Source: Buchananella felis (lineage in GTDB: Bacteria > Actinomycetota > Actinomycetes > Actinomycetales > Actinomycetaceae). From it: a stretch of 64,000 nucleotides of DNA. Positions 17,301-25,381 of the stretch are shown piece by piece. The position numbers and the translations under genes are program-made. Where the stretch lies: assembly GCF_041380015.1 (NCBI RefSeq), contig NZ_CP159978.1, one strand, 5' to 3'. The notes beneath the pieces are model-generated. The model did not search any database. It worked only from the letters and a program-made list of their open reading frames with translations, and was not told where the DNA came from. Positions within the stretch are counted from its first letter, which is position 1; each line of letters starts with the position of its first letter.

Positions 17301-18549
17301 GCCGGTGCGCGGCCAGGCAACCGTTATCACCGCTGAGGCTGCAGAGGGCTTCCAGCTGGCTCAGGGGGCACAGGCTTCCTGGAGTCACACCTACGCAGTT
17401 GCTGTGACGCCGGAGCCGTCTGTTTCCACTACCGCGACGCCGGAGCCGTCTGTTTCCACTACGGCCACGCCGGAGCCGTCTGTTTCCACTACCGCGACGC
17501 CGGAGCCGTCTGTTTCCACTACCGCGACGCCGGAGCCGTCTGTTTCCACTACCGCGACGCCGGAGCCGTCTGTTTCCACTACGGCCACGCCGGAGCCGTC
17601 TGTTTCCACTACGGCCACGCCGGAGCCGGTGCGCGGCAAGCGACTGGCCGGCCCCGACCGCGTGGTCACCTCCCTGGCAATTTGGGCGGAGCATCCCACT
17701 AAGTCTGGGGTGGTAGTACTTGCCACGAGCGGTTCGTACGCAGATAGCCTGGCGGCGGTGCCGCTAGCGGCAGAGTTGGACGCACCGGTGGTGCTCAACC
17801 CGGCAGGCGCCCTGGACGCAAGGGTTTCGCGGGCGCTCGCGGTCAACAGCATCAAGACCGTTTACCTGGTTGGTGGGACCGGTTCTTTGAGCCAGCGGGT
17901 GGAAAGCCAGGTGCAGGGCCTGGGAATCCAGACGATCCGGCTCGGTGGCGCTAACCGCTTCGCAACTGCTGCGCAGATCGCGGCACGCACGGACCAGCTG
18001 CGTACCGGTGAGGGCGGCCAGACCCGTGGCGTGTTCCTGGTGGATGGCACCAACTTCGCCGACGCCCTGTCAGCGGCCCCCATCGCGGCCAAGAAGGACG
18101 CGGTAATCCTGCTGACTGACGGCAAAAAGGTCCCTGCTGAGACCCGCACCTACCTGAATGCCAACGCCAAGCAGAAGGAGCTCTACGCCGTCGGTGGCAA
18201 GGCCGCCAAGGCTGCAACCAGCTCCCTGGGGCAGATGGGTGCTTTCGATGTATTCATTGGGGCCGACCGCTATGACACCTCCGCCAAGCTGGCCCGCCGA
18301 TTCGCTCCCAACGCTGGCAAGGTTGGATTCGCATCGGGCGAGAATTATCCCGACGCCCTCACCGGTGCCACCTTGCTGGCCCGGCAGGGGGGAGTGCTGC
18401 ACCTAGTGCGGGCAGCCAGCCTGCCGCAGCCGACCTTCGAGGTGATCAAGGATATTCGCCCGACTGGGACCGTCTACTTCTTTGGTGGAACCAAGGTGAT
18501 CCAGCCTCAAGTGCAGTCCCGCATCGAGGGCCTGCTGCTGGGTAGGTAG
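14341..18549 (+). CDS. Secreted right-handed beta-helix protein with CWB2 anchor
   Basis: This is a large surface protein of 1402 residues. After a signal peptide (1-31, ending AQAAEP) comes a parallel beta-helix (about 35-500) with repeated short N- and V-rich strands such as NVLVTGNRLTNIGGDGIVLH. This fold is shared by polysaccharide lyases and by glycosidase families such as GH110 and GH141. A beta-sandwich (525-640), a concanavalin-like module (650-840), an Ig-like module with VEGVVYKLNGKAV (also found in the sialidase), seven TPEPSVSTTA repeats and three CWB2 repeats (about 1100-1402) follow. The enzymatic activity cannot be assigned; given its neighbours, a host glycan is a likely target. 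Confidence 0.85.
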   Translation: MDAKTRAYLPTAALLTGALAVATFSPVAQAAEPSTIYVDCSSTQGQGVGTLESPLTTVAQVNALNLEPGTTLAFKRGVTCAGAVTITPQGTAAAPITVTDYGEGPERAGINAGGARWALQIENPKYVTVENLELQAPGDNRSMRRGLSVVGTDAGELPHFTARNLYIHNVGGYMPSTTNAEPWAFVGKGPNAAGGIIVETLGSATPTYFTDLVLAGNVIEDVQRQGIYFWSNWCRRPELRRWEDKCHAAFTPNRNVLVTGNRLTNIGGDGIVLHNIVGGVAEHNRLDRFNTGVRAYNAGIWMANAENIVLQYNHVSGGVGNTLDSNAFDIDHASKNVVVRYNLSHNNQGGFLLVCPDPYTAQGYGGLNHFAVHNNVSIDDEARTFMHGCGGSLQGGVIANNTFYYSKDIPRTTVWSDANGASPQVTIVNNLFYAEPGAAVNFVKPADGLIINNNHFTNISAPAGATNNVAGSAAFSGTVGELNPYAYQLATAPTGKSVAWNYLDWAGKLRDYAGRPYSAAGAELGAFQPPLAQPLVTAAGPGEAQTCRVSLTPKAQLRIESGTAVSAAFDASSTCHRDLDVQVGVAGAVGLSGDYVQAQIPAEGSAEVTVPLNLAPAVHDGTYALIASAFAGETPVAASPVELTVARTNPPTGWGQDFEEVDEGAVPAGWTRSQNPTPGVVTDADNRLLRLSRSAMNNPPTTKVVIPLGNAAPKVVSFTVTAKQLDAALGIHLLTQDERPAAFVSLADTGKLAYTDNGTWATTDMAYRANEPLRVSLVLPGDGTYKWFIDGVEKKSARMKDPAATKLRLQIPSSVKVAAEFDIDALDVDVADSWWVPFEVTPQPLPDQVTQFAATHLAPHIAEPGNSAVVVLEGATPGEDVEVTLANGAKVLTAVGRVSADGQARIPVLIPANATGGDYVATIKSPSKGQLSLPKPVRVDRELQIVTPLAPTFHDPEGIDGDKITIPSVEGVVYKLNGKAVTGEVAVPVRGQATVITAEAAEGFQLAQGAQASWSHTYAVAVTPEPSVSTTATPEPSVSTTATPEPSVSTTATPEPSVSTTATPEPSVSTTATPEPSVSTTATPEPSVSTTATPEPVRGKRLAGPDRVVTSLAIWAEHPTKSGVVVLATSGSYADSLAAVPLAAELDAPVVLNPAGALDARVSRALAVNSIKTVYLVGGTGSLSQRVESQVQGLGIQTIRLGGANRFATAAQIAARTDQLRTGEGGQTRGVFLVDGTNFADALSAAPIAAKKDAVILLTDGKKVPAETRTYLNANAKQKELYAVGGKAAKAATSSLGQMGAFDVFIGADRYDTSAKLARRFAPNAGKVGFASGENYPDALTGATLLARQGGVLHLVRAASLPQPTFEVIKDIRPTGTVYFFGGTKVIQPQVQSRIEGLLLGR
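17407..17628 (+). repeat. 30-bp coding tandem repeat (TPEPSVSTTA x7)
   Basis: Seven 30-base units beginning ACGCCGGAGCCGTCTGTTTC run from 17407 to 17616, followed by a partial eighth. Units end in either ACCGCG or ACGGCC, in the order A-B-A-A-A-B-B. They encode the spacer in front of the CWB2 domain. Near-identity at DNA level suggests copy-number changes by slippage. Confidence 0.95.
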
Positions 18550-18570
18550 CTAGGCGCCTGAGCTCAGGAA

Positions 18571-18616
18571 ACGGCTCGGGGTGGCCCCACCGAAAGGTGG
18601 GGCCACCCCGAGCCGT
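18571..18616. terminator. Bidirectional terminator
   Basis: A perfect 21-bp stem beginning CGGCTCGGGGTGGCC is closed by a GAAA loop (18571-18616). It lies between the ends of the convergent beta-helix and LytR-C-type genes. No T-run is obvious on either side. Confidence 0.75.
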
Positions 18617-18634
18617 ATTCGATTCGAAGAAGCG

Positions 18635-19309
18635 CTACTCCGCCTTAGTGGTTTCTGCCGGCGTGGCGGTCTCTGAAGGCTGTATAGCGGTGAGGACCCG
18701 GATGGGTGGGAGCTTTTCAGCGGTCAGGCTCTCGAATGGGACGCAGCCGCGCGCTGGCTGCAAGGGGGGCGGCGTCGATTCGGCAGTGGGGGAGGCAACG
18801 TCGTTCATGGAGGTGATTTTCTTGCCTAGCACTATCTCCACCGTTGCCCCCGGGCGAGCGTCAACATTGATTACTGGTTCGTCAAAGAGCTGCGCCACGG
18901 TGTAGGCGGCTCGCACACCCTCCAAGCCGCTCTGGACTAGGACGGTGCCGGGGTAGGACTCCTCGATGTAGTTACCGTACTGCTCGACAGTGAAACCTCT
19001 ACCCTCCAGGTTGGAGGACACGAGTGTGGCGAGACCCGTGAGGGGAGAGCCGTTGTAGACGTTGACAGTGATCTCTCCGTACGGCAGGGCAGTGGCGTCC
19101 TGCGGTGGGCAGGGCACTACGGAACCGGGGTAGGGGCGCTCCTCTCCGGTGAAGCCAACGTCAAACGGGCCCTGGATCGCGCCAGTGGCAACCAGGAAGG
19201 AACCCACCCCAACCGCAGACATCCCCACTAGAAGAGCGCCGTAGATCATCGTCTGGCGGCGTTGGAGCGCTTGTTTGCGTTGCTGCTTCGGGGTGAGCGT
19301 AGGGGGCAT
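18635..19309 (-). CDS. Membrane-anchored LytR C-terminal-domain protein
   Basis: The protein has 224 residues. A short basic cytoplasmic N-terminus (MPPTLTPKQQRKQALQRRQT) is followed by one membrane helix (IYGALLVGMSAVGVGSFLVA) and an extracellular domain. That domain contains ITVNVYNGSPLTGLATLVSS and LEGRGFTVEQYGNY, matching the LytR-C (cell-envelope-related) domain. In actinobacteria such proteins accompany LytR-CpsA-Psr ligases in attaching glycopolymers to the wall; here no LCP domain is present. The ATG at 19309 was chosen because everything upstream is antisense to the sialidase. It is divergent from the sialidase gene. Confidence 0.8.
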   Translation of the reverse strand: MPPTLTPKQQRKQALQRRQTMIYGALLVGMSAVGVGSFLVATGAIQGPFDVGFTGEERPYPGSVVPCPPQDATALPYGEITVNVYNGSPLTGLATLVSSNLEGRGFTVEQYGNYIEESYPGTVLVQSGLEGVRAAYTVAQLFDEPVINVDARPGATVEIVLGKKITSMNDVASPTAESTPPPLQPARGCVPFESLTAEKLPPIRVLTAIQPSETATPAETTKAE

Positions 19310-19519
19310 GGGCAAACGATAACGCGACACAAGGGCAAAGCAGTGACGTAACGGTCCTCCTGGGGACTGAGCGGAGGCGCCATTCCTTGCGTTGTTGGGC
19401 AAAACACCGGGCGGCGTTGGGGTGGCCACCACCCAGTCTGGAAGGAGATTGCCTGAAATGAAAAGACCCTCTAGGCTCATGTATATCCCTGGCAATGACG
19501 CCCAATAGTAAGGATTCCA

Positions 19520-22500
19520 ATGAGCTTCAGCATGTTCCCCGGCTGGCGGCCGTTGGCTCTCGGCGCCACTTTGGCGCTGTTTGTGCCACCGATAGTTGCT
19601 TCTGTAGCTAGTGCCTCGCCAGACACTGACCCCAGTTCGGTGGTGAGTCCAGCGGCGGCAGTCCCCGGTGTGACGCCGATTCCGGCTGGCCAACTCAAGG
19701 CCTTCGACGCTGACGAGCGCGGTTCCGGCGCTGCGGTGGACCCCACGGTCTCCGAGAACAAGCAGGTGCTGGCCCGTGGTGGAGAGGGAGGCTTCCGCTG
19801 CTACCGCATTCCGGCCCTGGCCACCAACAACGACGGTGAGATCATCGCGCAGTGGGACGGCCGCCCGAACAACTGCGGGGACTCTCCCGAGCCAAACTCG
19901 ATCGTGCAGAAGACCTCCGCCGACAACGGCACCACCTTCGGTGCCCAGACTGTGGCGGCGGCGGGGCAGCCCGCCGCGCCGCGGCACGGCTACTCCGACC
20001 CGTCCCTGATCGTGGACCGCAAGACCGGTCACGTCTACTCCTTCTTTGTGAAGTCCTACGACCAGGGCATCTGGGGCTCTCAGCTCGGTACCGATCCGAG
20101 CAACCGCAACGTGCTGCACGCCGTTTACGTCAAGTCCACCGACGGCGGACACACCTGGGGGCAGCCGGTCTTCGTCACGGATGTCATCACGAAGGGGCAC
20201 GAGAACGAGTGGAAGGGTAGGTTCGCCACTTCGGGCAACGGTATCCAGCTCCTCCACGGCACCCACGCGGGCCGCCTGCTGCAGCCGTACTCCGTGTGGA
20301 ACAAGAACGGCCAGAAGCACGCTGTGGTGCTCTACTCCGACGACGACGGCGCCACCTGGCACCGCGGCGAGCCGCTGGGCGACAACTTCGACGAGAACAA
20401 GCTGGTAGAACTCTCTGACGGTTCCGTCATGATCAACTCCCGCCAGACCACCCGCCACGGCGACCGCTACGTGGCCGTCTCGCAGGACGGCGGCCAGACC
20501 TGGGGCTCCTACAAGCGCGACCCGCAGCTGGTGGACCCGGGCAACAATGCCTCCATCATCCGCCCCTTCCCGAACGCGCAGCCGGACGACCCGAAGGCGA
20601 AGATGCTGCTGTTCTCCAACAGCGCCAACCGCTCCAGCCGCGTCAACGGCACCATCAAGCTGTCCTGTGACGACGGCCAGACCTGGACCGCTGCCAAGCA
20701 GTTCAAGGACGGCGCGATGGCCTACTCGGTGATGAGCGTGCTGGGCGATGGCAACATCGGCATCCTGTACGAAGCTGAGAACAACGACATCACCTTCGCT
20801 CGCTTCAACATGGACTGGCTGGGCGGAACCTGTGCGGCAGCGTCCGTGGGGACCACCCCGATTGACATCCACCGTGACCAGACTGTGCAGGTTCCGGTCA
20901 CCATCACCAACCCCGGCCCCGGCGCTCTGGCGTCCGGCAGCGTGACCATCACCGGCCTGAGCGGCTGGACCTTTGGCACCGCAGAGGTGACGAACCTGGA
21001 GGCTGGCCAGTCCACCACCGTCAACGTGTCTGCCAAGCCCTACCCGTACGCAAACGCGGGCCAGGCGACAGGCCAGGTTGTCTTCACCGTAGATGGCTCC
21101 TCTTCTTCCAAGCAGGTCACCTTCAACGTGATTCTGCGTGAGGGCGAGTTCCCGGTCGTCCCGGTGGCACCGGACGGCGTGACCGTTGTGTCCCACTCTT
21201 CGCAGCAGAACTCTTCCTCTGACGCGGCCGCAAACGCGGTGGACGGCAGGCCCAACACCTCCTGGCACACCTCCTGGACCTCCCCGGTGCCGCTGCCCCA
21301 CCAGATCACGATTGACTACGGCGCGGTTCACCAGGGCGTGCACCTGAGCATCCTGCCCCGCCAGGACGCGTCTTTGAACGGTCAGATCAAGGACTACGAG
21401 ATCTGGGCTGGCGAGACGCAGGAGGGAATGACCAAGGTTTCTGAAGGCACCTGGGACACCTCCAAGGCTGCGCGCATCGTCCCGCTCAATGGCGCGAACG
21501 TGCGTTTCGTGAAGGTTGTTTCTAAGGGAACTTACGGTGACCAGCTGAACAAGTGGACCTCGCTTGCCGAGGTGACGCTATACAGCCTCTCCGATGTGGC
21601 GGTTTCTCACCTGACCGTGGTGGACAACGGCCTGCACTCCGTGGTTAAGGCCAACGACGCTGACGAGAACACCTACTCTGTGGGTGACAAGCTGCGCTGG
21701 ACCTTCCGGGTAACGAACTCCTCCACGCGTAGAGTTACCTCCTACCCGCGTAGTGGGAACTTTTCTAACTTCGCCCCGCCTGCTGCTCCGAACTGTCGTT
21801 GGGCGAACTTGGAGCCGAATGCCTCATACACCTGCGCCTCGAACGCCGCTAACGCACCGTTCCACACGCTGACTGCCGAGGACATGGAACGGGGCTACTT
21901 CGTTTCGCAAAGCTCATGGGATGCCACCACTGAACGGGAGGGAACGGTGGTTCTCTCCACCACTGTCCCCGAGGGCAAGCGGGTTATCCTGCGTCCGTTC
22001 AATGCCACGTTGGACACAACTAAGTTCCAGCCCAAGGAGAACTACACGGTGGGCGAGGTGATCGTTATCCCGATCCGCGTTAAGGGTCAGGAACTCCGCG
22101 CTAACCGCTACAACATTGAGGCGGTTGCCGGTGACGGTCTGACCACTTTCACGGGTACCTACGCCTCCGGCAGCGGTACTGACCGCTGTGGTTGGAACAA
22201 TGTCCACGGTGAAGACGGCTACACCTGCTACCCCAAGTACACGGTGAAGGCAGAGGACCTGGAGGCGGGCTACGTCGTCTTCAACACGAGCTGGAAGGCT
22301 CGCCGCACCGGCAGCGCCGGCATCAACGCGGAGTACATTGCTCCGATTCGCATCGAGCTGCCCTCCGAGACCGCCTTGCAGACGGTGACGCCGGCGGCAC
22401 CGACCTTCGTGGACAACGACGCCACCGCTGATGGCGACAAGATCATCATCCCGACCGTCGAGGGTGTGGTTTACACGATCAACGACGAGGTGGTTACTGG

Positions 22501-24253
22501 TGAGATCACCGACGTTCAGCGTGGCGTGGAGACCGTGGTGGTTGCTGAGGCAGCCGACGGCTACACCTTGGCTGACGGAGCTACCGCCGAGTGGAGCCAC
22601 ACCTTCGCAGTGGTGGCGCCGCAGCCGACTGTGGTTGCACCGGTGCCCGTACGTTTCGTTGATCCGGACGGCGAGGACGGCGACAAGATCGTGATCCCGA
22701 CGCTGACCGGCGTTGTTTACAAGATCGATGGCCAGGTTGTTTCCGGTGACGTGACGAACGTCAAGCGTGGCGTGGAGACCGTGGTGGTTGCTGAGGCCAC
22801 CGAGGGTTACGTGCTGGCTGAGGGTGCCACTGCCGAGTGGCGTCACACCTTCGCTGCGGCTACCCCGCAGCCCACTGTGGTCACCCCGCAGGCGGTGGAG
22901 TTCGTTGACCCGGACGGTGAGGCTGGCGACAAGATTGTGATTCCTGCCGTTGCTGGTGTGGTTTACAAGATTGATGGCCGGGTTGTTTCCGGTGAGGTCA
23001 CGGACGTCAAGCGTGGTGTGGAGACCGTGGTGGTTGCTGAGGCCACTGAGGGTCACGTGCTGGCTGAGGGTGCTACTGCCGAGTGGCGTCACACGTTCGC
23101 TGCGGCTACCCCGCAGCCGACTGTGGTCACCCCGCAGGCGGTGGAGTTCGTTGACCCGGACGGTGAGGCTGGCGACAAGATTGTGATTCCTGCCGTTGCT
23201 GGTGTGGTTTACAAGATTGATGGCCGGGTTGTTTCCGGTGAGGTCACGGACGTCAAGCGTGGTGTGGAGACCGTGGTGGTTGCTGAGGCCACCGAGGGTT
23301 ACGTGCTGGCTGAGGGTGCCACTGCCCAGTGGCGTCACACCTTCGCCAAGCCGGCGCCGGTGGAGACCACCAAGCGCGTATTCGGTGCTGACCGTGTTCA
23401 GACTGCCATCAAGGTGATGGAGCAGGGCAAGTTCGGTAAGACCGCTGTGCTGGCCTCCGGTCGCAACTACGCGGACGCGCTGGCTGCCGGCCCGCTGGCT
23501 GCAGCCGTCAATGGCCCGGTGCTGCTGACCTCGGCTCCCGCCCTGGAGGCTGACGTTCTCAGCGCGATGCTGAAGGCAGGCATCGAGAAGGTGTACATCA
23601 CGGGTGGAACCTCTTCAGTTCCTGCCGTGGTGGAGAGGGCGCTCAAGCGGGCCGGTATTACCGTGGTCCGCCTGGGAGGCTCCAGCCGCTTCGAGACGGC
23701 CCAGCTCATCACCGGCGAGGTCAACCGCCTTGCCCCGATTAAGCGGGTCTTTGTGGTGGACGGCCTGAGCTACGCGGACGGCCTGTCTGCTGGCGCGGTG
23801 GCGAGCTTGGCTGACGCCGCGATCGTGCTCTCCAACGGTGACCAGATCGACCGTTCTACCCAGATCTTCCTGCAGCGCTTCAATGGCGACGTAGTGGCTG
23901 TTGGCTACCGTTCCGCCGGTGCGCTCACCAACGCTGGTTGGATTGCTGGTCAGAACCTGCGGGTAATCGGCGGCGAGGACCGTTACGCCACTGCTCTGCG
24001 CCTGGCTGAGGCCTACGCTCCGGACGCGAAGAACGTTGTCCTGGTCTCCGGCCAGGGTTACGCGGACGCCCTGTCGGGTGCTGCGCTGGCCGCCAACCGT
24101 GACGGCATCCTGCTGCTGACCGGCCAGGGTGCACTGCCGAACTCGGTGGTGCAGTACCTGAGCAAGCACAAGCCCGCTGAGGTCACCATCCTTGGTGGCA
24201 CCGGTGTGGTGAATGGTCGAGTAGAAGGACACGTGCGTTCTCTGCTGAAGTAG
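19520..24253 (+). CDS. Modular surface sialidase with CWB2 anchor
   Basis: This 1577-residue secreted exo-sialidase is predicted to release terminal sialic acid from host glycans. Visible in order are a signal peptide (1-33) and a GH33 propeller (about 85-440). The propeller has the YRIP arginine motif, GYSDPSLIVD and four Asp-boxes (STDGGHTWG, SDDDGATWH, SQDGGQTWG, SCDDGQTWT). Then come a NEW3-type sandwich, an F5/8 (CBM32-like) discoidin domain (about 550-695) and two Ig-like domains. Four repeats of about 80 residues (955-1275) and three CWB2 repeats follow. AAGGA lies five bases before the ATG. The last two of the four repeats are nearly identical at DNA level. A terminator follows. Confidence 0.95.
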   Translation: MSFSMFPGWRPLALGATLALFVPPIVASVASASPDTDPSSVVSPAAAVPGVTPIPAGQLKAFDADERGSGAAVDPTVSENKQVLARGGEGGFRCYRIPALATNNDGEIIAQWDGRPNNCGDSPEPNSIVQKTSADNGTTFGAQTVAAAGQPAAPRHGYSDPSLIVDRKTGHVYSFFVKSYDQGIWGSQLGTDPSNRNVLHAVYVKSTDGGHTWGQPVFVTDVITKGHENEWKGRFATSGNGIQLLHGTHAGRLLQPYSVWNKNGQKHAVVLYSDDDGATWHRGEPLGDNFDENKLVELSDGSVMINSRQTTRHGDRYVAVSQDGGQTWGSYKRDPQLVDPGNNASIIRPFPNAQPDDPKAKMLLFSNSANRSSRVNGTIKLSCDDGQTWTAAKQFKDGAMAYSVMSVLGDGNIGILYEAENNDITFARFNMDWLGGTCAAASVGTTPIDIHRDQTVQVPVTITNPGPGALASGSVTITGLSGWTFGTAEVTNLEAGQSTTVNVSAKPYPYANAGQATGQVVFTVDGSSSSKQVTFNVILREGEFPVVPVAPDGVTVVSHSSQQNSSSDAAANAVDGRPNTSWHTSWTSPVPLPHQITIDYGAVHQGVHLSILPRQDASLNGQIKDYEIWAGETQEGMTKVSEGTWDTSKAARIVPLNGANVRFVKVVSKGTYGDQLNKWTSLAEVTLYSLSDVAVSHLTVVDNGLHSVVKANDADENTYSVGDKLRWTFRVTNSSTRRVTSYPRSGNFSNFAPPAAPNCRWANLEPNASYTCASNAANAPFHTLTAEDMERGYFVSQSSWDATTEREGTVVLSTTVPEGKRVILRPFNATLDTTKFQPKENYTVGEVIVIPIRVKGQELRANRYNIEAVAGDGLTTFTGTYASGSGTDRCGWNNVHGEDGYTCYPKYTVKAEDLEAGYVVFNTSWKARRTGSAGINAEYIAPIRIELPSETALQTVTPAAPTFVDNDATADGDKIIIPTVEGVVYTINDEVVTGEITDVQRGVETVVVAEAADGYTLADGATAEWSHTFAVVAPQPTVVAPVPVRFVDPDGEDGDKIVIPTLTGVVYKIDGQVVSGDVTNVKRGVETVVVAEATEGYVLAEGATAEWRHTFAAATPQPTVVTPQAVEFVDPDGEAGDKIVIPAVAGVVYKIDGRVVSGEVTDVKRGVETVVVAEATEGHVLAEGATAEWRHTFAAATPQPTVVTPQAVEFVDPDGEAGDKIVIPAVAGVVYKIDGRVVSGEVTDVKRGVETVVVAEATEGYVLAEGATAQWRHTFAKPAPVETTKRVFGADRVQTAIKVMEQGKFGKTAVLASGRNYADALAAGPLAAAVNGPVLLTSAPALEADVLSAMLKAGIEKVYITGGTSSVPAVVERALKRAGITVVRLGGSSRFETAQLITGEVNRLAPIKRVFVVDGLSYADGLSAGAVASLADAAIVLSNGDQIDRSTQIFLQRFNGDVVAVGYRSAGALTNAGWIAGQNLRVIGGEDRYATALRLAEAYAPDAKNVVLVSGQGYADALSGAALAANRDGILLLTGQGALPNSVVQYLSKHKPAEVTILGGTGVVNGRVEGHVRSLLK
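22384..23346 (+). repeat. Four approximately 246-bp coding repeats in the sialidase stalk
   Basis: Four modules contain DGDKIVIP-like, GVVYKIDG, RGVETVVVAEA and ATAEWRHTF-like segments. Copies 3 and 4 have a period of 246 bases and differ at only a few positions, so the last duplication is recent. The first copy is the most divergent and resembles the Ig-like module in the beta-helix protein at 17.2 kb. Confidence 0.9.
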
Positions 24254-24267
24254 CACTGCACTGAAAC

Positions 24268-24310
24268 GGTGCCCCGCCGCTGGTTCGCTAGCGGCGGGGC
24301 ACCGCTCTAT
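24268..24310 (+). terminator. Terminator after the sialidase
   Basis: GGTGCCCCGCCGCT pairs with AGCGGCGGGGCACC around GGTTCGCT. The tail is CGCTCTAT, with few T residues. Confidence 0.8.
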
Positions 24311-24462
24311 CTGCGTGAAACCCCCGCGTTTCACGAGCCGAGGGGGAGGTACAACGTGCCGCTTCGGGGACCCATCGCCCACAATCAGTGAGCTGCCCCG
24401 CGCAGACCCGCGCAGGATGATGGCCCGGGCAACAAGGCAGGCTTGGCGCGAATACGAGCGAC

Positions 24463-24558
24463 TGGGGTAGATACGACCGATCCGGGTAGATGCGACCGAA
24501 CGGTTCCACGTCCCCAATCGGTCGCATGTACCCCGACCGTTCGCTTGTGTGGTCGGGG
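24463..24558 (-). repeat. 95-bp hairpin element, copy B (diverged)
   Basis: GGGTAGATGCGACCG at 24484 pairs with CGGTCGCATGTACCC. The right end, CGCTTGTGTGGTCGGGG, matches the right end of copy A. The loop is altered and a second partial arm (GGGTAGATACGACCG) precedes it. Confidence 0.65.
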
Positions 24559-24649
24559 ACGCCCGGGTGGTGCCGTGCCGTTGCTTCGTCAGCGGTGGGG
24601 AACTGCTCCGCCTACGCAAAAGGGAAGGCTCCGACGCGGACCAAAACGA

Positions 24650-24683
24650 GTTTGCCCCCGGCGTCGAAACGCCGGGGGCAAAC
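24650..24683 (-). terminator. Terminator of tRNA-Ser(GGA)
   Basis: A 14-bp perfect stem GTTTGCCCCCGGCG with its complement closes on a 6-base loop. On the minus strand it lies just downstream of the tRNA and is followed by TCGTTTTGG. Confidence 0.85.
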
Positions 24684-24686
24684 AAT

Positions 24687-24774
24687 TGGCGGAGGATGGG
24701 GGATTCGAACCCCCGAGGGCTTGCACCCAACACGCTTTCCAAGCGTGCGCCATAGGCCACTAGGCGAATCCTCC
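24687..24774 (-). tRNA. tRNA-Ser (anticodon GGA)
   Basis: Read on the minus strand, GGAGGAT (24768-24774) pairs with ATCCTCC, and the CCA end is encoded. The anticodon loop is TTGGAAA, giving GGA. A long variable arm and the GTTCGAATC T-arm are present. It reads UCC and UCU codons. Confidence 0.95.
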
Positions 24775-25176
24775 AGGCAACGAGAAGTAATGATACGCAA
24801 TGTAACCACTTGGTGCCAATCCTGTAGGCATGGGCCGCGTCACGCTTTTGGCTAGCCTTCGCCCGCCTTGAGCTTCGCACGCGTTGGTGCAGGAAGGGGG
24901 GCGGCGGGCGCGGCAGCGTCGGGCACAGGGAGGTAAGCGGGGCGTGGGGGCCGTCGAAGCGGTGGTGCGCGGCGGCAGCGTCGGGCACGCGGAGGCAAAT
25001 CCAAGCGGGGCATCACCAACCGCCGTCTGCATACCCTCTGGCCGGTCGGGCGAGTTGGGGCCGCGCCAGGGGGCGTCCCAGGTGCAACCGCCGCCCAGCT
25101 AGGAGGAACATATGCCTGGCCGTCCCGCTCGCAACCCCGCTCTGCCGGTGCGGCCACCACCTGTTAGAATGGCGGC
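24775..25176. other. Gene-free stretch with duplicated 16-mer context
   Basis: I see no convincing gene. CGGCAGCGTCGGGCAC occurs at about 24911 and again at about 24973, and the two copies share some downstream sequence (GGAGGYAA, then AAGCGGGGC). These are near-copies of the recurrent 16-mer. The AT-richer part before 25176 may contain the ffs promoter. Confidence 0.5.
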
Positions 25177-25264
25177 GGTCCTCCGCGTGGCGGCACCATT
25201 CGAACCTCCCCAGGGCCGGAAGGCAGCAAGGATAAGGATGCTCTGCTGGGTGCGCGGAGGATCC
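25177..25264 (+). ncRNA. ffs: Small bacterial signal recognition particle RNA (4.5S)
   Basis: The core CAGGGCCGGAAGGCAGCAAG contains the conserved GGAAGGCAGCA tetraloop and asymmetric-loop region that binds Ffh. The ends pair (GGTCCTCCGCG with CGCGGAGGATCC) and a TTTT run follows at once. The position directly upstream of dnaX is the conserved actinobacterial arrangement. Confidence 0.9.
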
Positions 25265-25381
25265 TTTTATGCCCGCGCGGCGCAGTAAACAGCGAAAGCC
25301 AGGCGCACCCAAATCATTGCCGCGCACAAATCCGTCCCTCCGGTTCTCCAAGTGTTGGTGGCAGCAACTAGCCTTAGAGGC

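Noticed and set aside
18635..21343. Long minus-strand frame (902 codons) covering the start of the sialidase
   Set aside because: Only the last 225 codons make a sensible protein (the LytR-C-type protein). The rest is antisense to the sialidase and has the His/Gly/Arg-rich composition of a shadow frame.
24313..24336. parS-like site (GTGAAAC and GTTTCAC nearby)
   Set aside because: The half-sites are in the wrong order and separated by CCCCGC, so they do not form TGTTTCACGTGAAACA.
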